Positions 1 through 10,286 are shown, counted from the stretch's first letter. The stretch: DNA of 64,000 bases from Taishania sp045629585 (GCA_045629585.1 JAZQRM010000080.1:95110-159109), one strand, 5' to 3'. The notes: generated by a model not told the origin, from the letters alone. Program-made: numbers and translations.

Positions 1-660
1 GATAACTCTAATTTGGTATCCGTAATACATCCATCTTAGTTGCTCTAACGACTCTGTTTGTTCTAGTAATGTTCTAGGTAAGGTTACAATATGGGTTAAT
101 GTCGGTTTACGAAACGCATATAGTCCGATGTGTTTTAGAAATGGATAGTTTGTTTTTCCTTCTTCATTTGCATGAAAGGTATTTGGAATAGGACTTCTAG
201 AAAAATAAATTGCATTAGCATTGTGGTCAACAACGACTTTAATTCTATTTGGATTGTTGATGTCTTCCTCTGTTATCGTAGGTGTAGCAACTGTTGCTAT
301 TTGCACCGATGGGTCTTCAAAAGCTGGCAATAAAGCATCGATTTGAGCTGCATTTAGCAAGGGTTCGTCTCCTTGTATATTAACAATTACATCCGCATAT
401 ATTTTTCTGGCTATTTCACCACATCTATCTGTTCCGCTTGGATGATTGCTTTCGGTCATAAAAACTTCGCCACCAAATGCTTTTACATGGTCGTAAATTC
501 GTTGATCATCCGTAGCAACTATTACTTGGTTTAAATAGATGGACTGCTTCGCATTTTCATAAACCCTTTGTATCATTGATTTCCCTTTTAAATCAATTAA
601 AGGTTTTCCTGGAAATCTGGAAGAACCATATCGTGCTGGAATAATACCTACTATTTTCAT
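1..660 (-). CDS. kdsB: 3-deoxy-manno-octulosonate cytidylyltransferase (partial, 3' end outside window)
   Basis: Makes CMP-KDO from CTP and KDO, the activated sugar for the lipopolysaccharide inner core; cytoplasmic. The first 220 codons are visible and run off the left edge. They begin with the nucleotide-binding signature PARYGSSRFPGKPL and continue with ATDDQRIYDHV, SGTDRCGE and VNIQGDEPL, all typical of KdsB. The family is usually about 245-255 residues, so roughly 30 residues are missing. The ATG lies 3 bases after the stop of the TonB receptor on the same strand, so the two are probably co-transcribed. Identification is from sequence motifs and is secure; only the C-terminus is unseen. 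Confidence 0.95.
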   Translation of the reverse strand, partial: MKIVGIIPARYGSSRFPGKPLIDLKGKSMIQRVYENAKQSIYLNQVIVATDDQRIYDHVKAFGGEVFMTESNHPSGTDRCGEIARKIYADVIVNIQGDEPLLNAAQIDALLPAFEDPSVQIATVATPTITEEDINNPNRIKVVVDHNANAIYFSRSPIPNTFHANEEGKTNYPFLKHIGLYAFRKPTLTHIVTLPRTLLEQTESLEQLRWMYYGYQIRVI

Positions 661-663
661 TTG

Positions 664-3033
664 TTAGAATTTTGCTTGTACTTGTAGTATGAAGGTTCTT
701 GGAGCTTGTATATCACCTGGTCTTGTTGTGTACTCACGATTAAGGATGTTGTTTACAATAAATCCTACACGGTAGCTTTTTCCAATATTATAGCCAATTC
801 GTAAATCCCACACAATTGCTCCTTTCATATCGTAATCCTTGCGGTATTGTTTCAATCCGGGTAATAATTCTTGACCTGCGATTTTTTCTTCAAATATTGC
901 ATCAATATTACTGATTTTACTGTTGTATCTTACACTGACACCTAAACTAATTTTTTTCCAAGTTGCTTCGATGTCTGCACGGACAAGATGGTTAAAACGG
1001 TACTTTAGTGTTTTGTTATAGGTTACTACTCCATCCTCCACTTTGTAACTGGACAACGATTGGATGTAGGACGAGTCTGTGTTTAGGGAAATTGGATTCA
1101 TGTAAGTATACCCCATCATAGTTGTTAACTCTACTTCTCCGATTTTTCCTTGAGAAGAGAAGGAAATTTCACCTCCTAAAATTCGAGCAGATTCATTGTT
1201 CATGGCCATAAAACCTATCCATTTTGGTAAAAAATAAGGACTGTTTGGATCCAGTGAAAGTTGAGTTCCTGGAGGATTGTATACGCCAAACGAAAATTCC
1301 ATCATATTGTCATAGCGATTAATGAATCCTGCTACATCTAGTAAACCCTTCCAGTTTTTTCCAATTCGGATGATTTGTTTAACTCCTACTTCTGCGGCCC
1401 ATCCTGTTTCTGGGGTTAGGTTTGGATTCGGGAATATATTAAGCGCTCCTACACTTGTTGTTGTGTATCTTTCTGAAATTGCGGGGTAACGAACTCCTTG
1501 TCCGTATGATGCCCTAATAAAAGTAGCTTTTGCTGCCTGATAATTTGCTGCAAATCTAAATATTGGAAACACCGGTAATTTTGTTCCTTTTTTGCTGTTT
1601 ATGATAAAATCCGAATCCCCACCTTTACCATCTTGTTGAAAATATTCAGCCCTTGTTCCTGCTAAAAGCGTAAGTCGTTTAAATAGTTTTTGCTCTAATT
1701 GCAAATAGGCTGCTGGGTTGAAAGAGGTGTGATCTCCAAATAGGTTGGAATATACTTTTGTGAAGGTAGATGTCGCGCCTGTGGTCAACGTCATTCCAAA
1801 ATCTGTTTTGTGTTGAAATTGATAGTCCAGATATCCAACGTCACTTTTTGAATTTTGGGTTTCATTAAAAGAGTTTTGGTTTTCTATTCTGTACCAGCGT
1901 GCTTTTAAAGCATGTTTGTTTCCGTTTTTATCTGTGTATTTTAGGTAAGGATCTATTGTTATACGGTTTCCTTTCATTTGGCTTAATGTGGACCCTGGTA
2001 TGGATGGGTCTCCTCCTCCCATTGGAATATATCCCTGTTCGGCACTTTTCCAAAGAAGGAAAATTCCATTGTTTTGTAATTGTATATTGTAGCCCAAACC
2101 AATTTGTAAGCGTTCGGTTTTTGTAAGGAAGTACGAAAATGTGCCGTTTACGCGTATTCGGTCTTCTGTATTTCCTTGTCTATATCCATCACTCGTTACA
2201 CCTTGTGCCGCAATTGAAAATCCAAATCTATTTATTCTTTGGGAATGGTAAACATCTACTAAGTGAAATGTAGGAGGGGCAGACCACCATTTTAAGCTTT
2301 CTCGTTTGGGGTTCCCGTATATTCCCACTTGATATTTCACCCTAGTAACAGGTGTTTTTGTCGGTTCTCTCTCTGTTAATGCAATAATTCCGTTTAGCGC
2401 ACCACTACCATATAAAACAGATGATGCACCTTTTATTACTTCGACTTGTGATGCTGATTCTGTTGGGATTGTGTTAAACTTTACGTCACCTGCATCACCA
2501 GATATTAGGGGCATTCCATTCCAAAGTACCATTGTGCGACTTCCAGCGCCATAGGAAAATCCTGTTCCACCTCTGATACTGATTTGGCCGTCCATTGCAT
2601 AGACGCCTGGTGTTTGGTTTACCGCTTGTTCTAAGTTTGTGTATCCTTTGTTGTCGATTAATTCAGGACGTATTATTTCCATAGATATCGGAACCTCTTC
2701 AGCTCTTTGAGGTCTTCTACCTGCGGTAATTACTAAGGTTTCTAATTTCTGGGTAGGTTCATATAAGCGGATGATTAACTGGGGTGTTTCTTGAAGAATT
2801 AGTAGGGTGTCGGATATAAAGTCAGTTGCTTTTGCAATGAGCTTTAATGGAAATTGGGCTGGAGCTAATTTTAATTCAAAGGAACCATCTTCTTGTGTTT
2901 CTGCGCTAGCACCTACAGTAAATACTTTTGCATTGATAATAGGTTCGTTAGTTGCGCCATTAATGACTTTACCTGAAATTTGAGCGTGTGAAATAACTGG
3001 TAAACAGATAAATAGTACAAGTAGTTTTTTCAT
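664..3033 (-). CDS. TonB-dependent outer-membrane receptor with CarboxypepD_reg-like N-domain
   Basis: A 789-residue outer-membrane transporter driven by TonB/ExbBD; the substrate cannot be told from sequence. A signal peptide (residues 1-17, ending SHA) is followed by a carboxypeptidase-regulatory-like beta-sandwich (about 18-100), typical of Bacteroidota receptors. The plug domain (about 105-225) contains ISIRGGTGFSYGAGSR and VEVIKGASSVLYGSGALNG. The beta-barrel ends in an aromatic residue (VQAKF). It lacks the SusC-specific features and has no SusD partner here, so it is more likely a siderophore, cofactor or metal receptor than a glycan importer. It is transcribed toward kdsB, 3 bases away. 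Its start faces dprA across 47 bases. Confidence 0.9.
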   Translation of the reverse strand: MKKLLVLFICLPVISHAQISGKVINGATNEPIINAKVFTVGASAETQEDGSFELKLAPAQFPLKLIAKATDFISDTLLILQETPQLIIRLYEPTQKLETLVITAGRRPQRAEEVPISMEIIRPELIDNKGYTNLEQAVNQTPGVYAMDGQISIRGGTGFSYGAGSRTMVLWNGMPLISGDAGDVKFNTIPTESASQVEVIKGASSVLYGSGALNGIIALTEREPTKTPVTRVKYQVGIYGNPKRESLKWWSAPPTFHLVDVYHSQRINRFGFSIAAQGVTSDGYRQGNTEDRIRVNGTFSYFLTKTERLQIGLGYNIQLQNNGIFLLWKSAEQGYIPMGGGDPSIPGSTLSQMKGNRITIDPYLKYTDKNGNKHALKARWYRIENQNSFNETQNSKSDVGYLDYQFQHKTDFGMTLTTGATSTFTKVYSNLFGDHTSFNPAAYLQLEQKLFKRLTLLAGTRAEYFQQDGKGGDSDFIINSKKGTKLPVFPIFRFAANYQAAKATFIRASYGQGVRYPAISERYTTTSVGALNIFPNPNLTPETGWAAEVGVKQIIRIGKNWKGLLDVAGFINRYDNMMEFSFGVYNPPGTQLSLDPNSPYFLPKWIGFMAMNNESARILGGEISFSSQGKIGEVELTTMMGYTYMNPISLNTDSSYIQSLSSYKVEDGVVTYNKTLKYRFNHLVRADIEATWKKISLGVSVRYNSKISNIDAIFEEKIAGQELLPGLKQYRKDYDMKGAIVWDLRIGYNIGKSYRVGFIVNNILNREYTTRPGDIQAPRTFILQVQAKF

Positions 3034-3080
3034 TTTCGGTTTTTTTCCTTAAATTAAGATAACCGAAATTAATTAATATT

Positions 3081-4181
3081 TTGAATTACTCTCACCTATA
3101 TTTACAAATTGCCCTTTCTGAATTACGAGGAATAGGCCTTAAGCGTTGTAAGATTTTATTAGAACACTTAGCTGATGTTGAAGATGTTTTCACCTTGTCT
3201 TTAAGAGAACTTTATCTTCAAACGGGGATTGGATTATCTACACTATCAAAAATGGATCGTGATGGGGCATTAAGAAGTGCTGAAAACATCATGGCTCAAT
3301 GTGAAAAAATGGAGATCACACCGATTTTCTATACACATCCTACATTTTCCGCTAGGTTAAGGGAGTGTGAGGACGCACCGTTGGTTGTATACACCAAAGG
3401 TGATTTTGATTTGAATCAATCGCGTTTGGTTGCTGTCGTAGGAACGAGAGCACCTTCCAATGATGGATATAAGCATTGTGAAGAGTTAATAAGTGGATTA
3501 CAGGATTCAAATGTTATTATTGTGAGTGGTTTAGCTTATGGGATTGATATAACTGCTCATAAAATGGCTTTAGAGGTCGGATTACCCACAATTGGTGTGC
3601 TAGCTCATGGTTTGGAGCGTATCTACCCTACACATCATAAAAAGATAGCGAATGAAATGCTTAAAAATGGCGGTTTGATTACTGAGTTTCCTCCTTTTGC
3701 AAATGTGGAAAGGGAAAATTTTCCGATGCGTAATAGAATTGTTGCTGGGATGTGTGATGCGACTATTGTGGTAGAGAGCAAAAGTAAAGGAGGTTCTCTA
3801 ATTACCGCTGAATTGGCTAATGATTATAGTCGAGATGTATTTGCTTTCCCAGGTAGTATCTATAATGAGTTGGCGGCTGGTTGTAATGATTTGATTGCTG
3901 AACAAAAGGCGATGCTTTTAAGAGGTCCTATTGATTTTTTGTTAAAGATGGGATGGCAAAGTAAGAAGAGTATTTCCAAAAAACAGCTGTCATTGTTTGA
4001 TCATCTCAGTGAGGAGGAACGACTGTTGTTGAACGTACTTAATCAAACTTCAGACATTCATATCGATTCTATAGCTGATCAGTTATCCTTTTCTATTTCT
4101 GATGTGAACGTTATTCTTTTTCAGTTAGAAATGGAGGGGTTGATAAAACCCTTACCTGGTAATCGGTATCAGATGGCATAA
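3081..4181 (+). CDS. dprA: DNA-processing protein DprA (Smf family), TTG start
   Basis: Loads RecA onto incoming single-stranded DNA during natural transformation; cytoplasmic. Its 366 residues comprise an N-terminal helix-hairpin-like region (about 1-75), a Rossmann-like DprA core with VVGTRAPSNDGY (about residue 117) and SGLAYGIDITAHKMAL (about 150), and a C-terminal winged helix (about 305-366). No ATG precedes the conserved N-terminus. The frame opens only 18 bases upstream, and TTG at this position gives the usual DprA beginning (YLQIALSELRGIG), so TTG is taken as the start. The gene is divergent from the TonB receptor and convergent with ppiD. Family assignment is firm; whether the organism is competent is unknown. 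Confidence 0.94.
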   Translation: MNYSHLYLQIALSELRGIGLKRCKILLEHLADVEDVFTLSLRELYLQTGIGLSTLSKMDRDGALRSAENIMAQCEKMEITPIFYTHPTFSARLRECEDAPLVVYTKGDFDLNQSRLVAVVGTRAPSNDGYKHCEELISGLQDSNVIIVSGLAYGIDITAHKMALEVGLPTIGVLAHGLERIYPTHHKKIANEMLKNGGLITEFPPFANVERENFPMRNRIVAGMCDATIVVESKSKGGSLITAELANDYSRDVFAFPGSIYNELAAGCNDLIAEQKAMLLRGPIDFLLKMGWQSKKSISKKQLSLFDHLSEEERLLLNVLNQTSDIHIDSIADQLSFSISDVNVILFQLEMEGLIKPLPGNRYQMA

Positions 4182-4204
4182 AAAAAGGGACTCGTTTGAG
4201 TCCC
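4180..4204 (-). terminator. Intrinsic terminator between dprA and ppiD
   Basis: Perfect 7-bp stem (gggactc / gagtccc) with a 4-base loop. A run of seven A on its left becomes a U tract on the minus strand, so it mainly ends ppiD; the plus side lacks a T run. Confidence 0.8.
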
Positions 4205-4224
4205 TCCAATATATGTTCAATCTA

Positions 4225-6435
4225 TTAACGTTGGATTCCTGCTTTAAGAAATCTTCTGTTATCTATTACTTCCGCTTTCTCACGTAATGCTTTTCTAGAT
4301 TCACCTTGAATGTTTCCAGTCGCTTGACGTCCGATAGTCATTTTTTCTTCATCATAGTTTGTTGTAGCTGGTTCAGCTATTGTTTTTTCAACTAAGATTT
4401 GGTATACACCACCTTTACCTTGTAATGGCATTGTTAACTGTCCATCTTTGATTCCAGCTGAGAATAACTGACCAACAATTTCTGGTTCGTATCCACCACC
4501 CATGATTGAAGGGTTCGCAAAATTAACTTCCGCTTTTTGTACTTCAGCTCCTGCATTTTTAGCTACGCTATTGATGTCATTTCCTTTGAATTTAGTCATC
4601 AAACGTTTTGCTTTTAAATCAGTCATTAAGTCTCTTCGTAATTGAGGCTCAATTGCTTCTAGTGTCGGAGTTCCTTTGTCTTTAACCGCAGCTAGTATTG
4701 CAATGATATATCTGTTTCCATCTTTAACTGGAGAGTTAACAATATCACCTGCTTTTGCCTTGTTACCAAATGCTAAAGCGATCAATCTGTCTTCAGCGAA
4801 TGAAGTATTCATCCCGTAAACATTTAAGTTTTTCTCGTCTAAGTTCATAGACATTGGGAAATATCCTTTCTTAATTGCTATAGTATCGAAAAGATCAATT
4901 TTCTCTTTAGTTGTTTTTTTATTTTCTGTTTTAGTTGATAATTCTTCAACTAAGTCTTCAGCAACCAATTTAAGATCTTCTAAAGAGTTAGAACTTGGTA
5001 CTAACGTTTTTTCAACGATGACTAAAGAAGGTAAGCGTCCTGCTTTTTTATCTAATACCTCAATAATGTGGAACCCAAAGTCAGTTTGTACGTATCCGAT
5101 CTTTCCAACAGGGTTATTTTTAATAAAGTTAGAGAATTCTTCAACCATTTCCGTTTCCGTAAAGTCAGAATATTTACCTCCTGTTGCTGCCGAACCTTGG
5201 TCTTCGCTATATTGTGCTACTAAATCTTCAAAGTTTTCTTTGTTAATTATAGTCATTAATGAATCGGCCAATTGACGTTTAGCAATCACACCGTTTGTAT
5301 CCGTTTTTTGAACTTGTAACAAGATGTGACGCGCAGTAAGAAGTTGATTTTGGAAACCATCAACTTTAGCAATTCTGTATTTTCCATTTTGTTCGTATGG
5401 TCCGATGATGTCACCAACTTTAGCATTTTTGATTAAAGAATCAATGGATGCTGGGTAAGTAAATTGTTGTTGGTGTTGCTCCGCAGTTGCATCAGAACGG
5501 TAAGAAGCTTTTGTCCAATATACTGGCCATTCACTATTTTTCATTACATAGATTGAATCTTGTTTAGGTGTTTTTAATAACGCTAAATCAGATTTGATTT
5601 TTGCTAGTGAATTTTTAAATTCAACTGAATCTTGTTTAGACGGAGCAATATTGATTGCGAAGTATTTTAAATCACGTTGATTAGACTTGATTTTATATTT
5701 TGCTTCGTCTTTCTTCTCATTATAGTAATCTTCTAATTGTTTATCTGTAATTGTTATATCTGTATCAGGAATTTCTGAATAACGTTTAACGACATAGGAA
5801 ATTGATTTATTACGTTTTTGAGCAACATATTGATCTTTCGCCTCAAGGTTGGTAACGTAAACACCTTGTTGTAAAAGTTGTACATACTTTTCTTCTAGAC
5901 GTTGCATAGATAATGATGTTTTCGTCTGACTCCAGGCCATTTTTTCATTTGGATCAGAAGACTTTTTCATTTCGTCTACACGATTGCGTAATAATTTGTC
6001 GCTATACAGTCCTGTTGCAGGATCTGTAAAGTTTTGTGCAATTTGAGGGATTACAGTAAATCCGTTTGTTCCAAACAAATAAGCATCAAATTCGCGATCA
6101 GAAACTGAAATACCAAGTGCGTCAAATTCTTTTCTTAAAAGTAATGAATCGACAATTGCATTCCATGCTTTAGATTCTGAGTTTTGCTCGTCTTTTTGAG
6201 TGTACTCTCTACCTTGGCGTTGGAATTCATTTTGATCCATCGCTTTGTAATTATTTACTGCTGTTTCAAATAAACGTGTGTCAACATTTTCTCCATTTAC
6301 TGATCCATAACCGAAGATTTGGTCTTTATATCCAAAAAAACTGTTGTAATCAGTTAAGATAAATGCAACCAATGCAAGTCCGATTACACCTACGATTAAC
6401 CATGATTTCTCACGTATTTTACCAATTATTGCCAT
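4225..6435 (-). CDS. Membrane-anchored peptidyl-prolyl isomerase, PpiD/SurA-like
   Basis: A 736-residue periplasmic folding factor with an N-terminal inner-membrane anchor (about residues 12-28, SWLIVGVIGLALVAFIL), followed by a SurA_N-like helical domain. The parvulin/PpiC domain (about 365-462) contains TARHILLQV, SEDQGSAATGGKYSDF and FGFHIIEVLDKK. A second, weaker PpiC-like segment may follow before the C-terminal helices. The layout matches PpiD, which chaperones proteins leaving the Sec translocon; in Bacteroidota this protein is longer than the 620-residue E. coli one. It stands alone, with terminators or intergenic sequence on both sides. Family call is strong; clients are unknown. Confidence 0.9.
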   Translation of the reverse strand: MAIIGKIREKSWLIVGVIGLALVAFILTDYNSFFGYKDQIFGYGSVNGENVDTRLFETAVNNYKAMDQNEFQRQGREYTQKDEQNSESKAWNAIVDSLLLRKEFDALGISVSDREFDAYLFGTNGFTVIPQIAQNFTDPATGLYSDKLLRNRVDEMKKSSDPNEKMAWSQTKTSLSMQRLEEKYVQLLQQGVYVTNLEAKDQYVAQKRNKSISYVVKRYSEIPDTDITITDKQLEDYYNEKKDEAKYKIKSNQRDLKYFAINIAPSKQDSVEFKNSLAKIKSDLALLKTPKQDSIYVMKNSEWPVYWTKASYRSDATAEQHQQQFTYPASIDSLIKNAKVGDIIGPYEQNGKYRIAKVDGFQNQLLTARHILLQVQKTDTNGVIAKRQLADSLMTIINKENFEDLVAQYSEDQGSAATGGKYSDFTETEMVEEFSNFIKNNPVGKIGYVQTDFGFHIIEVLDKKAGRLPSLVIVEKTLVPSSNSLEDLKLVAEDLVEELSTKTENKKTTKEKIDLFDTIAIKKGYFPMSMNLDEKNLNVYGMNTSFAEDRLIALAFGNKAKAGDIVNSPVKDGNRYIIAILAAVKDKGTPTLEAIEPQLRRDLMTDLKAKRLMTKFKGNDINSVAKNAGAEVQKAEVNFANPSIMGGGYEPEIVGQLFSAGIKDGQLTMPLQGKGGVYQILVEKTIAEPATTNYDEEKMTIGRQATGNIQGESRKALREKAEVIDNRRFLKAGIQR

Positions 6436-6541
6436 AAGATATTAGTTATTACAAGGGTGCGAATATAATTAGATGTTCGCACATATGAAAATTTGTTTGT
6501 CGATTAGCTGATATTTTCTTAATAGATTTTCTTAATAATTT

Positions 6542-6570
6542 AAAAAAGGCACCCTTATGGTGCCTTTTTT
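6542..6570 (-). terminator. Intrinsic terminator of the repeat-rich barrel protein
   Basis: Perfect 12-bp stem including the A/T tracts (aaaaaaggcacc / ggtgcctttttt) with a 5-base loop. On the minus strand the stem ends in a U run. It touches the stop codon of the 1238-residue gene. Confidence 0.85.
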
Positions 6571-9500
6571 TATGGTCTTCTTGTGTTTGTTGGCGTTGAT
6601 TGTCTTGGTGTTGACACTGGACGTGTCGTTGTTGTTGACGGAACGGTTCGACTTTGTGGTTTTGTACCTTCAGTCACTTTTGCAGGTGTTGCCACACGAG
6701 TTTCCGGAGTTCTAGTCGACGTTGTTACGGTTGGTTTTGTAATATTTGGTTTTGTGGTTGTCACTTTTGTAGGGATTTCTGTCCTCGGTGTTGACTGTGT
6801 TTGCGTCTGGTTTCTATTTTGATTTTGGTTAGATGGAGGAATTACTTCGTTACCGGTACATGCTCCCCTTGCAGCTCCTAGATCTCTATATTTTGTCCAT
6901 TCTAAAGGGTTGATTGTTTTTGTTACATACTTCCCGTTTTCTAAGATACAAATTAGCATTCCATTACTTATGGTTCCTGTTCCCGTGGTTCCACCTGTAT
7001 TCCCAGTGCTAGTTGTGTCAGCACAAGCTCCTAATGTTGCTCCCATTCGTTCGTAACTTGCCCATTGGGATTGTTTGATTGTTCGCGTTGTTCTACCAGA
7101 AGTAGTCGTTATACAGATAACTATATCTTGGTCGACAATTACAGGGCAAGGTCCAAGTGATGCTCCTAATGCTTGGTAGGTAGCCCATTGGGATTGTTTT
7201 ATCTGTAAAGTTGTTAGTGTACCGTTTGTTCGATGACAGATGGTGATGTCTTGATCGATTGTCGGGCAATCGCCAAGCGTCGCTCCTAGTCGTTGGTATT
7301 CTGTCCAAGTGGATTCTTTGATTATTCTCTTTTTACCATCTAGGCAAATTATAATATCCTTATCTATAACTTGTGGACATTCGCCAATAGTTGCTCCTAA
7401 AGCTTGGTAGGTCGGCCATTCACTTTCTTTGATTTTCTTGGTAATTCTTTCATTGTCTCCCTTGAGGCAGATTATGATTTCATTAGCCACTTCATTATCG
7501 GGGCATTTACCTACGGTCGCTCCTCTTGATTTATAACGGATTAATTGAGTTGCGTAAATACGCATCGTTACTCCATTCAAACAGATTTCAACGGTGATTG
7601 TATCTTCTGTGATTGTAGTATTTGTCAGTTCAATACATTTTTCTTTTCGAGCACCTCGTAGTTGATATTCAGTCCATTCAGATTCTTTGATTGAGACGTT
7701 TTTTCCATTCAGACAGATTTCAATAATTGGATCGTTCTTCACTGTTATTGTGCATGTCTTGGTTACTGTGCCTCCTTCGTTTGTTGCTATTACGGTTAAG
7801 GTGTACTGTCCTATATTTCCAGCTCTTGTTATTGTATTAAAACTAAAACCATTAGATGTACTTGTGTAATTCACATAATTCTGTTCTATTCCGTTAAGGA
7901 GTACTGTAATTTGGTCGGTGTTATTCACGCCGTTAATTGCACCTGAGAAAGAAAATGTACCTTGTTCAATCGTTATAGCACAATCATTTTTGAAGTCTAT
8001 TTGTGGTTTTGTGATTTGAGGTTTAGGTTCATTATAAACGATGTTTACCTTGTTAGATATTGTTCCGCAATTGGTAGTTGCAATAACTTGTATGGTATTA
8101 TTTCCATTTATAAGTGAAACAGGGATGGTGATAGTTCCATTGTTAAAGGTAAATGAATTCACGGGGCTTCCATTCAGATATACTGTTAGATCATTACGAT
8201 CTGTAACGTTTGTCACTCTTGCTATTACTGCCGTTGTTTGGGTTGGAGTAGTTATTCCGTTTTGAGGACTTGTAAATGCGATAGTAGGTGTAGCACAAGG
8301 TTTTGTATAGGTTACACCTAAATGTTCAGACAATGTACTGCAATCATTTTTAGCGATTATCTGAATTATATTGGCACCTTCATCTAATGTTATATTAGCT
8401 TTAAATAAATCGCTTGTTACATTGTAGGTGAAATTATATACTCGAACGTTATTGACCATAAATACAATGTCATTTTGCTCATCAACATTGGCAATAGTAG
8501 CCTGTATATAGAAAGAAGATTCAGTAGTTGTTAATTTAGAAGATCTTGGTGAGGAAACTAAAAGAGTTACAGGATCGCACGGTTCATCGTAAACGATTTG
8601 TATCGTCTCTGATTCATTTCCACAACTATTTGTTGCTATAATTAAAAGGGTATTTACACCTTCTTTTAGGTTTAATACTTTTGAAATAGCTAAACCGTTT
8701 GTAGTGGATTGAAGGTTTACATTAGATTGTACTACACCATTTAATTGTAAACTTATTTGGTTCGCTTGGGAAACATTTGCAACAATTGCATTGAAGGTGT
8801 AGGATGAGTTTACGACTGTTAGATTTCGTCCAATGTTAAGTTGAATGATAGGCTCGGGGCAATAAGCATTGTATTCAATATTAACATTTTGAGAATGTGT
8901 TCCACATTTATTAGTTGCTATTATTTGAATAGTGTTTGATCCGTCATGTAGGGAAGCTATTCCACTAACTTGATTGTTTGCATAATTGACATTGACTACA
9001 TTTTGTTGAACGCCATTAACGTAAACTTGTATTAAATCACCTCTTTGAAAATTGGTGATCTGTGCGTTATATGTGAATTGTTGCGTAGATGATGTAATTC
9101 GATTTGCTCTTGGATTTGTAAATTGAACAATCGGATCATCGCAAAGAGGTTTGTATTGCACTACAATTGTTTGGTTGTCCTGTCCACAGTTATTCCATGA
9201 AGAGATCTGTATTGTATTAAGACCTTCATAGAGTTGTATCGCTGAAGTTAAACGGCCATTAGATTGCAGCGAAGTGTTTGAAACTAAACTACCATTTATG
9301 GTTACTTGTGTTTGGTTGGCTATTGCATTAGTTAGGTATGCGTTTAGGTTGTAAATAGATTGTGATTGCGTACTATTTGTTTGCCCTTGTAAAGTAATCT
9401 GCGGTTTTAAGCAAGGCGGCGTTACTGGTACTGGATTACTAATAACAGGAGGTACAGAGGTTGTTGGTGTTGAATGTTGTGGGTTAGTTGATCTATGTCT

Positions 9501-10286
9501 ACCTCCGCCTAAGTACCATTTAAAATTCAAGCTGGTGTAGTGATAAATATCATTCTTAGTTCTTACATCGGTAGTGATAACTCCATCAAAATGGTCATTT
9601 CTAGGGAAAGTGGTTTTATGCTCAATCCCCATTGAGAAATTATTGGTAAACCAATAAGCTAAACCAACTCCTAGGTGCGTTGTGAGAAGCAATTGTACAT
9701 TTTGGTTATTGTCCAAAAGTGATTCATAGGAATTATCTAACTGCGTATCTACCTCCCAATTACTATCGTATGAATTGGAGAAGTTATACATGTAATCTCC
9801 ATCTAAATAATTACCCCATGCACGGTTAAAACCTAATCCTATTCCACCAAATATATAAGGATCAATACCGTTTTTTTGTACTAATCTTTTGAAATGGAGA
9901 GCCATTCCAAGATTAAATTCAACGGCTCTATTTTTGAAATTATGTAATGCATAACCGTACTCGCTTTTGTAGGGTGTTAGACCTTGATCTAATACACCGG
10001 TATAATCGCTAAGGTCAGTAACTTTCAGGTCATTTCCTTTCCATGTTCCCATTAGAAATCGACCATAGATATCTAACCATATTGGACTGTGGTTGTTTTT
10101 TAATACCGACCCACCTAGTGTGAAACCTGCACCAAAATTCACGCGTGTTTTAACATCGGTAGTGTGCCAAGTTCCTCCGCCGTTGAAGGAAATAAAGACA
10201 GGTGTGTGTAGCGATAAATCTCTTTTTTGAGATAAACCGAGAGAAGAAAGAATGAGCAATAAAAGAGTTATGTAATTTTTAAGCAT
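6570..10286 (-). CDS. Outer-membrane barrel protein with six Ig-like repeats and seven short Cys repeats
   Basis: A 1238-residue envelope protein of unrecognised function. ATG at 10286 is preferred over an upstream in-frame start because it begins directly with a signal peptide (MLKNYITLLLLILSSLGLS). Residues about 20-262 look like an outer-membrane beta-barrel (GTW, GIGLGFNRAWG, SLNFKWYLGGG). Residues about 291-850 hold six units of about 92 residues, most with one Cys near the start and one in an NxCG-type motif (TIQIIATNKCG and variants). Residues about 850-1145 hold seven units of 33-45 residues with the pattern ICL.GK..I..S.W..Y...GAT.G.C. The last 90 or so residues are Thr/Pro/Arg-rich. 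There is no T9SS sorting domain. The gene is divergent from the T9SS cargo unit. The short unit resembles Cys-containing ICHxxx...HGDxxGxC motifs of other Bacteroidota surface proteins (from memory). Confidence 0.75.
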   Translation of the reverse strand: MLKNYITLLLLILSSLGLSQKRDLSLHTPVFISFNGGGTWHTTDVKTRVNFGAGFTLGGSVLKNNHSPIWLDIYGRFLMGTWKGNDLKVTDLSDYTGVLDQGLTPYKSEYGYALHNFKNRAVEFNLGMALHFKRLVQKNGIDPYIFGGIGLGFNRAWGNYLDGDYMYNFSNSYDSNWEVDTQLDNSYESLLDNNQNVQLLLTTHLGVGLAYWFTNNFSMGIEHKTTFPRNDHFDGVITTDVRTKNDIYHYTSLNFKWYLGGGRHRSTNPQHSTPTTSVPPVISNPVPVTPPCLKPQITLQGQTNSTQSQSIYNLNAYLTNAIANQTQVTINGSLVSNTSLQSNGRLTSAIQLYEGLNTIQISSWNNCGQDNQTIVVQYKPLCDDPIVQFTNPRANRITSSTQQFTYNAQITNFQRGDLIQVYVNGVQQNVVNVNYANNQVSGIASLHDGSNTIQIIATNKCGTHSQNVNIEYNAYCPEPIIQLNIGRNLTVVNSSYTFNAIVANVSQANQISLQLNGVVQSNVNLQSTTNGLAISKVLNLKEGVNTLLIIATNSCGNESETIQIVYDEPCDPVTLLVSSPRSSKLTTTESSFYIQATIANVDEQNDIVFMVNNVRVYNFTYNVTSDLFKANITLDEGANIIQIIAKNDCSTLSEHLGVTYTKPCATPTIAFTSPQNGITTPTQTTAVIARVTNVTDRNDLTVYLNGSPVNSFTFNNGTITIPVSLINGNNTIQVIATTNCGTISNKVNIVYNEPKPQITKPQIDFKNDCAITIEQGTFSFSGAINGVNNTDQITVLLNGIEQNYVNYTSTSNGFSFNTITRAGNIGQYTLTVIATNEGGTVTKTCTITVKNDPIIEICLNGKNVSIKESEWTEYQLRGARKEKCIELTNTTITEDTITVEICLNGVTMRIYATQLIRYKSRGATVGKCPDNEVANEIIICLKGDNERITKKIKESEWPTYQALGATIGECPQVIDKDIIICLDGKKRIIKESTWTEYQRLGATLGDCPTIDQDITICHRTNGTLTTLQIKQSQWATYQALGASLGPCPVIVDQDIVICITTTSGRTTRTIKQSQWASYERMGATLGACADTTSTGNTGGTTGTGTISNGMLICILENGKYVTKTINPLEWTKYRDLGAARGACTGNEVIPPSNQNQNRNQTQTQSTPRTEIPTKVTTTKPNITKPTVTTSTRTPETRVATPAKVTEGTKPQSRTVPSTTTTRPVSTPRQSTPTNTRRP

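Noticed and set aside
6583..7869. Several antisense frames in the repeat region of the 1238-residue gene
   Set aside because: They mirror the Thr/Val-rich and repeated codons of the real gene and have no start context or family likeness.
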